A stretch of 64,000 bases of DNA, taken from NCBI GenBank assembly GCA_027596075.1, contig JADGJC010000048.1, positions 1 to 64,000 of the forward strand, read 5' to 3'. The notes beneath the pieces are model-generated. The model was not told where the DNA came from. It ran no database searches and was given only the letters and a program-made list of their open reading frames with translations. The DNA is from Rhizophlyctis rosea. Taxonomy: Eukaryota > Chytridiomycota > Chytridiomycetes > Rhizophlyctidales > Rhizophlyctidaceae. The translations under genes were made by a program, and so were the position numbers. Of this stretch, positions 1 through 11,285 are shown piece by piece (position 1 is the stretch's first letter; every line of letters starts with the position of its first letter).

Positions 1-865
1 CCCCCCGCCCCGCGTTTGTCTAGACCCGGGATTTCCATGTATTACTTGGCTGTATGGTGTTTATGTTTCATCAAAAGCAGTTCATTCCATCGTGTTGTTT
101 CTTGCACGCTCGCATTTCGCTATTTTGCTATTTGGGTGTGGAATTGTTGGAAATTACGTTTGCGAGTTTGAGGGGACGGCTTTTTGTTCGTTGGGAGGAA
201 GGGGGGACCTCAGGGGGGCCAAGATGCGAATTTCACTGGGGGACACAGAATGTGAACCGACAAAGCTGCCCTGATTTCCCTGTAACGCGCGGATAGGAAT
301 AAGGCTGCTGTGGCTGGGTCAAGCCCATTGAACGTGGTGCTGTTGTGGTGGGGCTTGGGTGGAAAGCCATCCAGCGCAGGCTGCTTGGGTCGACCCAAAG
401 CCAAACTATTGGTGACACAGGCCCAAACTGGTTGCCTCAGCCGCAACGACGGTGCCACTGATGGATGTGGTGTTGCGTAAGCGTGCCTTTGCAATGATGC
501 TCCTGGCCAATCTCTCACTTCCCTCTGACACACCCAAGCAAGGAAACTACGCGGCCCGCTTGAAGCGCCGGAATGGAAATTTGAAAGCGTTGGCCAAATT
601 GCTGCCCATAACGAGAAGAGAGCAAAGCGCCCTTGGATCTCCTCAACGCGCGCTCTTGCAGTGAAATTATCACCATCTGTGATCACTGATTCTCCAAATC
701 CACAGTTGACAGATTCCAGAACAGCTTCGCGACTCTTGCTTCTGAAAATTCTGAATACTCTTCCCTATTCTGCGCTCCATTTGGGTGGAACTTATATCAA
801 CCTCACAGACACCAAAGCCTTAAAGACCAACACCACATGCTCATTTCCATTGTGGTCCTCTCACA
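1..865. other. intergenic, no supported gene
   Basis: Short open frames occur on both strands but none has recognisable motifs, splice-linked continuation or sensible composition. I see no RNA gene or repeat here. It presumably holds the 5' flank of the ankyrin gene that starts near 866. Confidence 0.5.
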
Positions 866-2099
866 ATGACTGGAGATACGCTGTCCGCCATCTGTCCGAA
901 AGCCCACGATTGGCTAGGGAACCAACAGCTAAGCCTGATTTGTGGGCACGCTGGAAAAGTTGAATATGCCGCACTGAGAGAGAGCATGAGGAAGGGTTTG
1001 TGAACATCAGCACAGAGCACACCGCGAGCATTCGTTTAGGTAAGAGCTATAACTTCTTCCTCCTTCACCGTTTGACATCCTGGAGACTGCTCAAACTTAC
1101 ATCGCACTCAATTTTGATTCAGCCGACAATCTACGATACGAGTCCGCGCAGCTTCAGTTAATAGAAGATGGTGACTCCCCTTCCCCACCCACGGCGCCGA
1201 CCACCACCGCTCCCTTTGTCCCGATTGAAGTTGCTCCCCCTAGAACCCAGTTTGCTACCGTGGAGGAGCAGCTCAGCCTTCCTACCACTAGTACCACGAT
1301 GAAGTCCACGACGAAGGCATGTATCCCGACTTCTTCAATCTCACCGGTAAATCCGTCAAAGCCTTCAAAACTAACCTTTCTTCGTTACATCAGGAGGTTT
1401 CGTCCACTTTCCCAGCTTCCCCCCCCCCCAGAAACCAGCAAAACTCCCATCACCGGGACCTTGCCCATCACCTTGATTACTACCTACCAACTCCCCGCCG
1501 ATTCCCTCCGCCTTGAGGCCTTACCGGAAAAAATATTGAAATCGTTCGCGGACTACTTATCACACTACGATATCTTCCCATTCTATTTCGCGAGTAAGAC
1601 CGTCGCAGCAGCCATACATCCATTCCAAATGCACCGAGCATACGCGAAACAAAATGTTAGGGGGCGTTTTTTTAAGGAAATGGCTATTATCGGCCAATGC
1701 GACGCCATTGACTATCTTCTAGAGCAAGGGGTGAAACCCACTTTCGGACATTCCGAAGCGCTCTATCAAGCAATTCTGCACGGTGCCCGCAGCACTGACG
1801 TCATCAGGACCCTTCTGTCTGCTGGTGCTGATCAGAATGCGAGGGACCGGAATGGGGTGCATGTATTGGTGAGGGCCGTGAACCGTGGTTGGTGGGAGGC
1901 GTTGACCATCTTTAGGGATTATGGGGTGGACATTAACATTGATGGTGGGGCGGTGATACGTGTGGCGGAAGAATATGGGGATCCGAAAATATTGCAGATC
2001 ATTGCGCATTGGGATGATTGGAGCCAGGCTGACGAGATGGGTGGGGATGATGTGCATGGGGAGGGAAGGGAGGGGAGGGAGGAGGGAGGAAGAGGGTGA
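866..2099 (+). CDS. ankyrin-repeat protein, F-box-like N-terminal half
   Basis: Best model: exon 1 866-995, intron 996-1122 (GTTTGT..TTCAG), exon 2 1123-2099, giving 368 residues. The C-terminal half reads as ankyrin units, with pieces such as CDAIDYLLEQGVKPTFG, IRTLLSAGADQNARDRNG and ALTIFRDYGVDINIDG. Just before them an F-box-like stretch (LPEKILKSFADYLSHYD) is visible. The exon 2 frame is open from 1053 but has no ATG until 1299, which is why an upstream exon is proposed; ATG 866 joins it in frame. An 11-C run lies at 1419-1429. Upstream of it a second frame (about 1290-1418) also looks protein-like, so a slipped C tract is possible. The C-terminus is Gly/Arg/Glu-rich low complexity. Role unknown; such proteins are often ubiquitin-ligase adaptors. 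Confidence 0.55.
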
Positions 2100-2117
2100 G
2101 GACGAGAACCATGAGTA

Positions 2118-2134
2118 GGGGGGGGGGGGGGGGG
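2118..2134 (+). repeat. G17 homopolymer
   Basis: Seventeen consecutive G residues begin 19 nt after the stop codon of the ankyrin gene. A comparable tract follows the RING-like gene. Confidence 0.95.
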
Positions 2135-2364
2135 AAGCGGAAAAGGAACAAAGCAATGAGAAGAGTAAAAGAAAGGTAGGGGAATGTGTGTGCCTTCAAG
2201 GGATGGCATCAGTGGACGGTGTTTGCGCTGTTCATTGTAACAGAGTGTGTTGAAATTCATTTCGACCGCAGTTTAGTCATGGGGAAGTTGCTGCTAACAT
2301 ATGCCCTCAATAAATGGACTTGACTTTTCAATTTTAAAATCCTCTAACATTTTTTGCCTCTCAT

Positions 2365-2946
2365 CTACAAATTCAATATTTGCCGAGCACGAGTGTATTC
2401 CACAGTGTTGCGCGCGGCATCATTGTTGGATTTCTGATGTCAAACATGATTCAGTTTTGCAATAATCATTGCGGCAAATGAGAAGTTCTTACATCAATTT
2501 CATCAATGATTGCACGCATATGCCGTTCTATGTCATCCCATTCTTCATTGAGGCTGGAAATATGCTGTGTCAAACTACCCATCAAATTAATCTGTAGATG
2601 TGAATTTTTTAAAGGGCTCTTGAGAAAATGATCGGAGAGCAGGGTAGGAGATTACGGCCTGAGGGACCGGAAATGATGATTGTAAACGTACATTAGCAAA
2701 CAACCTCCTATGCAATCGCCGCCGCTCGTCCAGGTCTGTCTTGCCTCTGAGGTGTTCCTCCAAAGCCGATCTAATTGTCACGAGCAGATGAAGGTCCTCA
2801 GTGGCCTGCTGTAGGAAGCTGCCGATGCTGTGTGTTCCCACGAAAGGCATGGAGGGAATGTGAGTGATATGTATGAAGGTGGCGGAATTCGAATAGTATG
2901 AAGAGCTTGAGACTGACCGTGTGCGCGTGTTAAGTAGGGCTTGCAA
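2365..2946 (-). CDS. small coiled-coil protein, unrecognised
   Basis: Three exons in transcription order: 2692-2946, 2493-2591 and 2365-2433, giving 140 residues. Introns are 100 bp (GTACGT..CTACAG) and 59 bp (GTAAGA..CATCAG), both phase 0. The protein is acidic/basic and helical: segments such as EDLHLLVTIRSALEEHLRG and SLNEEWDDIERHMRAIIDE suggest a coiled coil, as in a subunit of a small cytoplasmic complex. I do not recognise the family. An optional 90-nt intron (2828-2917, GTCAGT..CACACAG) would remove a Ser-rich piece of the N-terminus without changing frame. The gene is divergent from the RING-like gene, with only about 75 bp between the proposed starts. Confidence 0.6.
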
Positions 2947-3020
2947 CTGGATATACGTTATGGGAAGGGAAGCTTAGTCGGTTGAAACGGGTATCCAGAC
3001 TTCCCTCCGTCGCGACGGAT

Positions 3021-4220
3021 ATGACTAGTACCTGGATGGTGAGGGACATGTTTGTTTTGTGCGTGAGGTTATGTAGAGACCAGAGTTTTGGAAGCCTTAT
3101 GCTTGGCGGTTCAAGGAAAAGTTTCTGGGAGTTTAGGAGAGTTTGTATCATCCTGAACCCCTTTGTCAAGTGGGAAGAGGGGGAGGAGCGCCTGCAGGAG
3201 GAGCAGTTCACTGCGGCTTGGTACTGTGCCGCTGACTGCGACTTCATGGAGGGCGTCCCATTAGGACCCTGGCGTTGGCGGAGCAGTCCAGCCCTCTGCA
3301 GCATATGTTTTGGAAACCACTTCTACCCAATGTCTGAGGCGGAGCTCCGTAACCTTGATAACCTTCCAAAAATGAATCTTTTCCAACGCCGAACTTGGAT
3401 ATCCCGAAACTTTGCCTCCCTCTTCCAAGCTTGGAGCATCGACAACAACCTCCGCATGCAAATTCCCTCGGAACCGATGTTTCGTGTTCTTTCCAACTTC
3501 TTGGAGGGGAAAGCCTCGGGAGATGTATTTGCAGTACTGAAAGGAACCACATCAGACTCCTCTCGTCCCATCACTTTGTGGGCCCACCAATCTGACCGCC
3601 TCTTTGAGAGAGTTACGTCATCATCCACCATGCTGGAATCCTCCCGCTGCGGTGACGCCCGCGCCATTAGTCCTTTTGTCATCGACCCTTGGAACTCCAA
3701 CACCCTAAACGACATATTTCATTGCTATTATCGAGAGGCTGCTCTGATGACGCTTCCCGATACAGTGGAGAAGCTACATGATATATGGCGGTATTCCATT
3801 GATGCTCCGTGTGAGAACGACTTGAATCCAGTTGTTTTGGAGGAATGTTGCATCTGCATTGCTGACATTCACGCGGGGGTGAAGAGAGTTATGTGTAAGA
3901 CATATCGGCATCAGGTTCATTGGAGATGTTGCCAGAGCATGGCACGGATCGGTCAGAGTATATATGCTTGCCTTAGTTTTTGGAGAGAGTGGGCGGAACC
4001 GGATGGCGGCAAAAATTGGAGATTGAGCTTTGATTTCCAGTTCACAGCAGAATCACGAATTTCGCAGGAATACGATTTAGGAGGCGATAGGAAGTCAGGG
4101 GAAAGAAGCAATATGGTTGTGATTTTTGCTCTTTCTTTTCGGGAAAGAAGCAATATTGTTGTAGTTCTTGCTCTTTCAAGGTCCTCACAGTTGTGCATTG
4201 ATGTTGTGGTTAACAGATAG
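3021..4220 (+). CDS. RING-like zinc finger protein, degenerate
   Basis: Single open frame, 399 residues from ATG 3021; the frame is open further upstream, so a 5' exon is possible. Near residue 280-315 is a RING-H2-like array: CCIC, then VMCKTYRH, then HWRCC, ending YACLSFW. The last C-x2-C of a canonical RING reads C-L-S-F, so the final zinc ligand appears lost. The central part has Cys-containing segments (WYCAADCDF, ALCSICFGNHF) but no family I can name. The C-terminus contains a 42-bp tandem duplication (4098-4181), producing two copies of ERSN-x-VV-x2-ALS. A G13 tract follows the stop by 19 nt. A ubiquitin E3 role is possible by analogy only. Confidence 0.5.
   Translation: MTSTWMVRDMFVLCVRLCRDQSFGSLMLGGSRKSFWEFRRVCIILNPFVKWEEGEERLQEEQFTAAWYCAADCDFMEGVPLGPWRWRSSPALCSICFGNHFYPMSEAELRNLDNLPKMNLFQRRTWISRNFASLFQAWSIDNNLRMQIPSEPMFRVLSNFLEGKASGDVFAVLKGTTSDSSRPITLWAHQSDRLFERVTSSSTMLESSRCGDARAISPFVIDPWNSNTLNDIFHCYYREAALMTLPDTVEKLHDIWRYSIDAPCENDLNPVVLEECCICIADIHAGVKRVMCKTYRHQVHWRCCQSMARIGQSIYACLSFWREWAEPDGGKNWRLSFDFQFTAESRISQEYDLGGDRKSGERSNMVVIFALSFRERSNIVVVLALSRSSQLCIDVVVNR
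4098..4181 (+). repeat. 42-bp tandem duplication in coding sequence
   Basis: Two imperfect copies of a 42-bp unit starting GGGAAAGAAGCAATAT. The unit is a multiple of three, so the frame is kept and 14 residues are duplicated at the C-terminus of the RING-like protein. Confidence 0.85.
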
Positions 4221-5202
4221 GAAGATGGACAAAAAAGAGGGGGGGGGGGGGAATGTGCATGAAAACAATTGATCATGGTTGGTATGAAGATATTGTTGAC
4301 CCGGCCAACATGGAGCTCAGTGAACTCATCGTGTGTGGAGTGTAAGCAAGGCCACCGTTCGAATCACATAACGGTTTCAACTCACGTGGACGTCAGTTCA
4401 TACGGGAACGAATTTGGCACAGGTCGTGAAGTCGGCAGTGCGCTTAGATGCGTATCCTAGTACATATTCTTTTGTATCGGGAGGGTGGTGGCAGGGCGTT
4501 CAGCATCACAACCTGTCAAGTGGACTGAAAGGTCAAGCAGGAAGCTGAGACGTGAGGGTACGGAATACTCTCTTGAATCCTCCTTCCGGAGAAGTCCTGG
4601 CAGCAGTGGTTAGATTCAAAAGCTTTCAAAGTGCTGCAACAGCCAGCCAGAGCGGGTCTTCTTGACTGAGTCCCCGTGTGGCTTGCGCGACGCGTCTTGC
4701 TGAAATTTTGCCCACCCACATATACATATTTTCACAGTGACAAAAAATCACCATGGTAAGCTCTAGGGACAGGAGCGCAGGATGGCAAGGTGTTGTCGGG
4801 TCTATCGTTTGGTGGTTCTCTCTTCTCATGCATTATATTTGTGAACACAAAAAATAATTGTTACCGTACACCAGGCATTTGTTAGTAAACACAACTTGGC
4901 CCATCTCCACGCGTGGCTTTGGTCGTCACACTGCCGTCGTGCAAGATCCCAGCTTGGCCTGCTCCTGGACTATCACTCCCAGTCAATCTCCCTTCCACAG
5001 AGTGAGTATCACCACTTTTTGCCTAGCCCTCGGGTTCCTTGTGGTCTTCCCAAAACTGCCATCCCTCTCATTTGCCACCACACCGCCCTTCCCGGACTCC
5101 GAACGTTCTGGGAACGTACGCACCCCAACAGGTCCGTCGGCAGGGGCATGTATTGCAGTTTTCCTTCCTGCGGCTTACCCAACCCCAAATATACAGTGCA
5201 AC
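4221..5202. other. intergenic, no supported gene
   Basis: Contains a G13 tract at 4239-4251 and a tRNA-like but non-foldable segment near 4300-4375. No coding sequence with family motifs or splice support is visible. The right part is open in the frame of the TPR gene, so a 5' exon or longer N-terminus of that gene cannot be excluded. Confidence 0.5.
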
Positions 5203-7355
5203 ATGCTTGGGACGCAAACCTCCCCACCTGCACCTGTACTACCCACCATAGCGGACGACGCGGGAACGATCCCACTAGCCGGCGTGCGCCTGTCCTACTT
5301 GACTACCTTCATCGAAACCTGTGGCGGTCGCGAGCGCCTGCTTGACCTAACCACAGCGCAAGTATGCGACCAGTTCATCAAACCTGCAACCGAGCCAGGA
5401 ATCTCGCTATGTGACCGCCTCGCCTCCAAACCGTCCCAAATCGTCGGCCCCGCTCAATGGTTCATCTCTCATACATGGCAGTACAAGTTCCTTGACGTCG
5501 TCGATGCAATCACCATCTACTTCTCCGGTGCAGGAATACCAGACACTGCCCTTATCTGGTTCGACCTCTTTTCCCTTCCGCAACACCAAAGGAGTGTCGT
5601 CGCTGCGGACTGGTTACAAAAGACCTTTCTGACTGCCGTCGGAGCAATGGGCAACGTCTGTATGGTTCTCAGTCCGTGGGACAAGCCCTTGACACTTACC
5701 CGCGCGTGGTGTGTCTTCGAGCTCCATGCTGCTGCGAAGACAAAAGCAAACTTCGATATCGCACTTTCACCATCGGAAATGTCGGCCTTTCGCACCTCCC
5801 TTTCCCAAAGAATCAGCATCTTCAGTGCAACCATTTCGTCCATCGATGCCAGAAATAGCACCGCCACCGTAAAAGACGATTTGGATGCCATTCATCAAGC
5901 CATTGAGGAATCTGTTGGGTTTGGGACCCTGAATAGCACTATCATCTCCTTGCTGTCCGATTGGATGGTGAGGACGGTTGAGTCCCATCTTCAGCGAGCA
6001 GCTCAATCCGCACAACCTGCTGATGAGTTAAAGCATGCTGAGTTGCAATACGGTCTTGGGGGGCTTTTGACGGACCGAGGGATGTTTGATCGTGCAGAGA
6101 ATGTCTTTCTTGATTGCATAGAGAGGCGAGGGCGTTTGCTAGGGTTAAACCACAGAGTAACTTTGGATACGAAACGGTGTTTGGCGGAGGTGTACAGACT
6201 TCAAGGGAACTATGATGATGCCGGGTTGTTGTATTCCGAATGCTTGGATAGGATGAGGGTGATGGGAATGGAGGACGAAGAGACATTGGTGTGCATGCAA
6301 GGGGTGGCCAGATTGCATCACACGTTGGGCAACTACGAGGAGGCACAGAAGATGTACAAAGAGTGTATAGACGGGTTGACACAGTTACTCGGAGAAAACA
6401 ACGTATCCACGCTGATCAGCATGAACGATCTGGCTCTCCTGTACCGGAATCAAGGCAAATTCGAAAGGGCAGAGTATATGTTTGTAGATTGTGTTGGGCG
6501 GATGAGGAGGGTTTTGGGAGAGTGGCATCCTGAGACTCTTACCACGGTCAACAACCTCGCCGCGTTGTATAAAGCGCAAGGGAAATGGAAAGAAGCAGAG
6601 CAGATGTATGTGGATTGTCTGGATCAAACGAGACAGGTGCTGGGAGACAACCATCAGGAAACTTTGGCCTCCATTAACAACCTGGGTAGCTTGTATGAGG
6701 CGCAAGGAGATGTGGGGAAAGCTGAGGGGATGTACTTGGACTGCTTGAAGAGAATGAAGGAGGTGCTGGGCGAGAACCACCCAACCACTCTAATTTCAAT
6801 CAGCAACCTGGCTGCATTGTACCATAAGCAAGGGAAGTGGGTGGAGGCGGAGGAGATGTATATGGACTGCTTGGAGAGACGTAGGGAGGTGCTCGGGGAA
6901 AACCACACAGCGACTTTAGCGTCCATGAACAACTTGGCGGTAGTGTACGGGAAGCAAGAGAAATGGGTAGAAGCAGAGGAGTTGTACCGGGAATGCTTGA
7001 CAGGGAGAAAGCTCGTGCTAGGAGAAGACCATCCGGATACCCGCTTCAGACAATGCAAAATTTGGGCACCTTCTACTACAACAGGGACGACTACGAGGCT
7101 GCGAAGCTGATATTAACTGACTGCCTGGAACGGATGGAGCGAGTGCTGGGAGATGATCATGAGGATACGCTGGATGTTCAGGAAACGCTGGAATGGATTC
7201 GGGAGAAACAGAGCGAGGAGATGGATGGGAAGAGCACCTTGGCGCCCAAAATCAACCCCAAGCGCAGCACTCGGAAGAGATTGATGGATTGGGGACGTGG
7301 CTTCTTCTCTCGGATGATGCGCTTGGTACGAGTTGGGCATGACAAGTGGAAATGA
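5203..7355 (+). CDS. TIR-like domain plus TPR repeats, one frameshift
   Basis: From ATG 5203 the frame runs to about 7041 and then continues one register away to the stop at 7353-7355. Residues about 20-330 form a domain with WFISHTW, LIWFDLFSLPQ and TRAWCVFEL; these resemble TIR box 1 and the WCxxEL box that carries the catalytic Glu of TIR NADases. Then come about nine kinesin-light-chain-type TPRs of 42 residues (NNLAALY..G..EAE..Y..CL..R..VLG.NH..TL). The frame breaks inside the eighth/ninth repeat: two extra bases at 7042-7043 (CG), or one missing base, would restore HPDTLQTMQNLGTFY in register with the other repeats. The last repeat and a basic tail are in the second frame. The architecture resembles TIR-TPR intracellular receptors. 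Function not shown; it may be a recent pseudogene. Confidence 0.7.
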
Positions 7356-8886
7356 GGCGTTATTATCCTAAAGGCCTAAGCGGTTGCCTGGAATGGACGC
7401 TGGCGGGAATGGCAACCTGACGGGGGAACATTGAAGAAGTTGAGATCGGTCGCATGCAGATGTTTGTTTGATACGGGACGGTGACAGTTGGCGGTACATT
7501 GGGTTCACGCAAAAGAGCGGAAATGCGGAAGGATGCAACACATCATTGATGCTTTGACATGGAGGGGAACGGTCCTGTTTGAGCGGAACGGAGAGAGGTT
7601 CTCTAGGATAGATCACGGTCAGCACGGCACGGATACCGTTGGAGGCGAACTTTTGTGATTCGCGCGGATTGGCTGGTGAAAAGATTTTGGGTTGAAAGTC
7701 TATTTTGGGTCCGGCAAAGGGGAAAGGGAACTGGGTAGTTTTGTTCATGAAAGCCTAAGACAAATGGTTTTCCGCGTGCTCAAAAGCCTTTACGACGTCC
7801 CTACAAATTCATGATTTGTTCTGTCAATTCTGACAACATGAGTATCGTGCTTATTTGCAAAGTATGTGCGTTCAAGTAGGCCTGGATGGCAGTGATTTTG
7901 ACCGGGGGTTCAAGGGGGGGCGTGATGACCATCGCTGTTACGATAGGGACGCGCAAGTTTACTTGATGGAAACACATCACGATTTCAGACCTTTTGTTGT
8001 GAGAGCCATTTCGGCTCGCCGTGCATGCCCGAAAGCATCAAACTGGGAAAGCAACGCAGAGGATAGGTCCACCATCTCGCGTATCTCATCCCGGAAACCG
8101 TAAAACCTTCCAGGAGAAACCTTCCCGGAGCGCACGGAGGATGTCAGCCAGTGGCGGGAACGTGGCAGCCACACCCGAAACGCGTTACGTAATACACCGG
8201 GTCCCAAAGAATTTCAACTCATTTGGACTTTTTGTTTGTCGGGTCCATCGTCGACTGTAGACACTCCCTAGTCAGGAAAGTCATTATTCAGTTGTCGCAA
8301 TGTAGGAGATGTTATCAAGTCATTATGCAGTCGTCGAGGCGTATCAACGATGGTTCCGACACTGGGGACAAAGTTTGGTGGGACAGTTGAGAAAGATATT
8401 AACCATTGAAAGCGGGGGGATCCTCTCGTGCATTGCCACAGTGGACTAAACCACTGCTCTCCTCCCGTGCTCCGATTTCTCATCTCACCCTGCTTGGTGA
8501 GGCCTCATTCCCCGATGCTCACTGACAGGCGGGAGATGAGATGCAGCCGCGTTCAGGCGTCCGGAAACTCACTTTCCGCATGGGTAAAATCGCAGAAGCT
8601 TTGGTCACTCAAGCCCGCTGGAGGTGAGAATAGGAGAAAGGCTCAGCACACGCAAAGTTTGAAGGTCCATGGGTTTGAGGAAGCCAGGAAGGAGATTTTG
8701 AAGAGATGAACAGTTGGACTTCCGAAAGTCGTTATTGGTTTCAAGATGTGGAGAAGCGTTGGAAAAGTAGCTTCCCGGTGTGCAAACTTACAAACTTGAT
8801 ATCTCACGACCTCTCCAGGTAGTCTTCCGCATCCGGAAGAGGATCGATATCTGCTCCCACAATCCACTCGCATCAAGCGAATTTTG
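7356..8886. other. intergenic, no supported gene
   Basis: About 1.5 kb with only short open frames lacking motifs or splice continuity on either strand. The right end is the promoter of the Reeler-CBM1 gene. Confidence 0.5.
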
Positions 8887-8892
8887 TATAAA
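8887..8892 (+). promoter_or_regulatory. TATA box of the Reeler-CBM1 gene
   Basis: TATAAA sits about 100 bp upstream of the ATG at 8989, in the context TTTTGTATAAAAGG. That spacing suits a TATA-driven gene with a 5' leader of roughly 70 nt. The leader is rich in CA and CAACC, as in highly expressed fungal genes. Confidence 0.6.
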
Positions 8893-8988
8893 AGGTGCTT
8901 ACCCAACCTTTGCCCCAAATACATCATCAGCCAACCACACAGCCCTTTCACATCAACAATTCGGACTCGCCAGTGAACAATAACCAAA

Positions 8989-9910
8989 ATGCAGCTGTTG
9001 AAGACTATCATCGCTCTCCCCCTCCTTGCCGCCTCCGTCCTAGCCCAGGAAAACTACGCCAACCTCACCTCCGCCCTTTGCGTTGCTAATGCCACCTACC
9101 TCAACACCTTCGGCTACTTCGGTACTCAGGCCACCATTGGCAACACCATCAGCGTCCCATCCACCTTCGCCCCTGGTGAGACCCTCGATGTCATTGTCAA
9201 CTCTCCCACTCCTGGTTTTGCTTACCGGGGGTTGCTCGTCTACGCCGCTACCGACATCTTTGCCCCCAAGCACTTGGGCGAGTGGATTGTCGATAGCGCC
9301 AACTTCACCACTTTGGACAGGTAAGGTTGCGTAGCATTGTCAGATTCCCGCCACCCATGATCTGACAACAAATGCGCACAGTGGCGCCGACACTGCCAAC
9401 TTCCCCGACTGTTCCAGCTTTGGCTTGAAGGCCACCCTGTCCCACACCACCCGTTCTGCTGCATACCCCGCCAAGCTCAAGTGGACTCCTCCCGCTGACT
9501 TGAACGAGCCCTTCCAGTTCTTTGCGGTTACCGTCCAACGCCTCAACGCTACCAGCCGCACGCAGGTCTTCGAAATTGTTCAATCCGCTCTCATCAAGCC
9601 CGCCGCTGTTGCATGCGCCGTACCCGCAACCGTTACTGAAACTGCAACGGTTTCCGTTCCCGTCACTGTCCCCGTCACTCTTCCTGGTGAGTCTGTTGCT
9701 TTCCTCATCATCAAAATGAATTTTAAATGATTCACAATCATTGCAGCTCAAACCGTTACTGCCACCGTCACCGTCATCGCTCAGCCCACTCAGCCTGTCA
9801 ACTGCGCTCCCCGCTGGGCTCAATGCGGTGGTGTCGGCTACACGGGTCCTACTTGCTGCCAGGCTGGGAAGTGCACTGCGTACGGCAACTACTACTCCCA
9901 ATGCGCTTGA
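8989..9910 (+). CDS. secreted Reeler-domain protein with C-terminal CBM1
   Basis: Exons 8989-9320, 9382-9686 and 9747-9910; introns GTAAGG..CACAG (61 bp) and GTGAGT..TGCAG (60 bp); 266 residues. Residues 1-19 are a signal peptide (LLKTIIALPLLAASVLA, cleavage near AQ-EN). Residues about 40-200 look like a Reeler domain: GFAYRGLLVYA, a central Cys (FPDCSSFGL), ATLSHT, LKWTPP and FQFFAVTV. A Thr/Val/Pro linker with TVTETATV repeats follows. The last 35 residues are a fungal CBM1 (CAPRWAQCGGVGYTGPTCC..CTAYGNYYSQC) with the aromatic cellulose-binding face. Several N-x-S/T sites suit an extracellular glycoprotein. It probably binds cellulose or the cell wall; no catalytic domain is visible. Confidence 0.93.
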
Positions 9911-10221
9911 ATAATTAGTTGAAAGTCTAGGCTATTTATAGAGCTATTGTTAACGTTTTGATTAGGCGTGGGTGAAATACTGGCGGGGGTAGTGGGTTCT
10001 AGAATATTTACATGTCTGTTATCTACATGGAAATGCAAAGATGTTCCACTTGTTGATCAATGAAGAACACAATTGGTGATTTACAGGCCGCACTGTTTCG
10101 ATTGAATATATGAATACAATTCAATATGTTCGCTAGGTATCAATGCCTACATAACTAATTTAGATACAAAGTGGGTATGATGATGCGCCAGGTGTTACTC
10201 TTCAGACCTCCCAACATCAGC

Positions 10222-11285
10222 TTAGACCTCCACTCCAAACGCTTCTGGCAAAGTTGTGCCCGCCTTGCCCTCGATGAAAAAGTCACAGTATGCATCCTCA
10301 ACACCCTGTTCCAAGTTGAACTCCGCAACAAGTCCCCCCCTGCTCTTCACAATGTGTGCATACCCCGCGGCTGGCCACACAGTACCGCTGGTTCCAGCAA
10401 CGATGAGGAGGTCGCATTTAGCAAGGACAAGTTGGATGTTTCGGATTTCCTTTGCACCAAGCTCCTCTCCAAACCAAATCACATGTGGGCGGAGGAGACC
10501 TCCGCAGGAAGGTTGCTGGCATCTGAGTTATCAAGTCAGTCATAGGAAAGAATCTGTTACAGCTCAAATGTTGGATAAGAAGTATACGTAAACCATACCT
10601 AGGCAAATTCTCCGTCGCAATCACCTCATCTTCAGCATTCACATCATTCGCACCTGTGCCCTCCAAAGCAGGAACAATAGGATTGGTCTTGTTCACTTGC
10701 ACATCTCCACAGGCTGTACACCTGGTTTTCCAGAGTGAGCCGTGCATCTCGATGACGTTTTGAGACCCCGCGTCCAGATGGAGACCGTCAATGTTTTGCG
10801 TGACAAGTGTGAAGGAGCGTGGAGTGGGATCGGACGATGTGCAAATGGACTGTTCCAATGCAGCGATGGCACGATGGGCGGGGTTGGTGTGAACTTTGGA
10901 TACGATGTCTCGTCGGTAGTGGTAGAATACCCATGTGCGGGAGGGATTTTGTTTGAATCTGTGCGTGTAACGAGCCAGTTTACAATTCATGCATGACTTC
11001 CAATTCTGAATGGCTTTGGTGCTCAATGCTCTATGAGGACAACTTACGCAGTTGGGGTTGCTAGTTTGGTTGCGTCAAACTTTCGCCAGAATCCACCGGC
11101 GCCCCTGAATGTGGGAACCCCAGACTCGGCGCTATGAATGGGCATTAGATTTACACAAATGTATGAAAATGTGGATGGGCATCTTACCTAACGCCGGCAC
11201 CAGTCAGCACTACCACGTTCTTTGCTACAGCTAGAGCTTTCTGGAATTTCTTCATGTCGTTCTCTTCACCCATTGCATCTGACAT
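10222..11285 (-). CDS. SIRT5-type NAD-dependent protein deacylase
   Basis: Exons in transcription order: 11188-11285, 11048-11131, 10599-10958 and 10222-10522, total 280 residues. The sirtuin signature is complete: [15 protein letters not shown] (NAD loop), [15 protein letters not shown] with the catalytic His, and zinc pairs CTAC and [14 protein letters not shown] at about 70-77 matches the SIRT5 Tyr-x-x-Arg pair (here Y73, R76) that binds succinyl/malonyl lysine, so desuccinylase/demalonylase activity is likely. The start was chosen at [10 protein letters not shown], which places the NAD motif about 30 residues in. An in-frame extension to ATG 11528 exists (361 residues); it contains a proline run encoded by a C13 tract and could be an alternative N-terminus. 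Introns 56, 89 and 76 bp. Confidence 0.93.

Noticed and set aside
4300..4375. tRNA-like string with a GAGCTCAGTG A-box-like part and GTTCGAATC B-box-like part
   Set aside because: No pairing acceptor stem or anticodon stem can be drawn, and the B box is imperfect.
7368..7748. 126-codon open frame on the minus strand
   Set aside because: Composition is Pro/Ser-rich without motifs, no splice continuation and no promoter signal.
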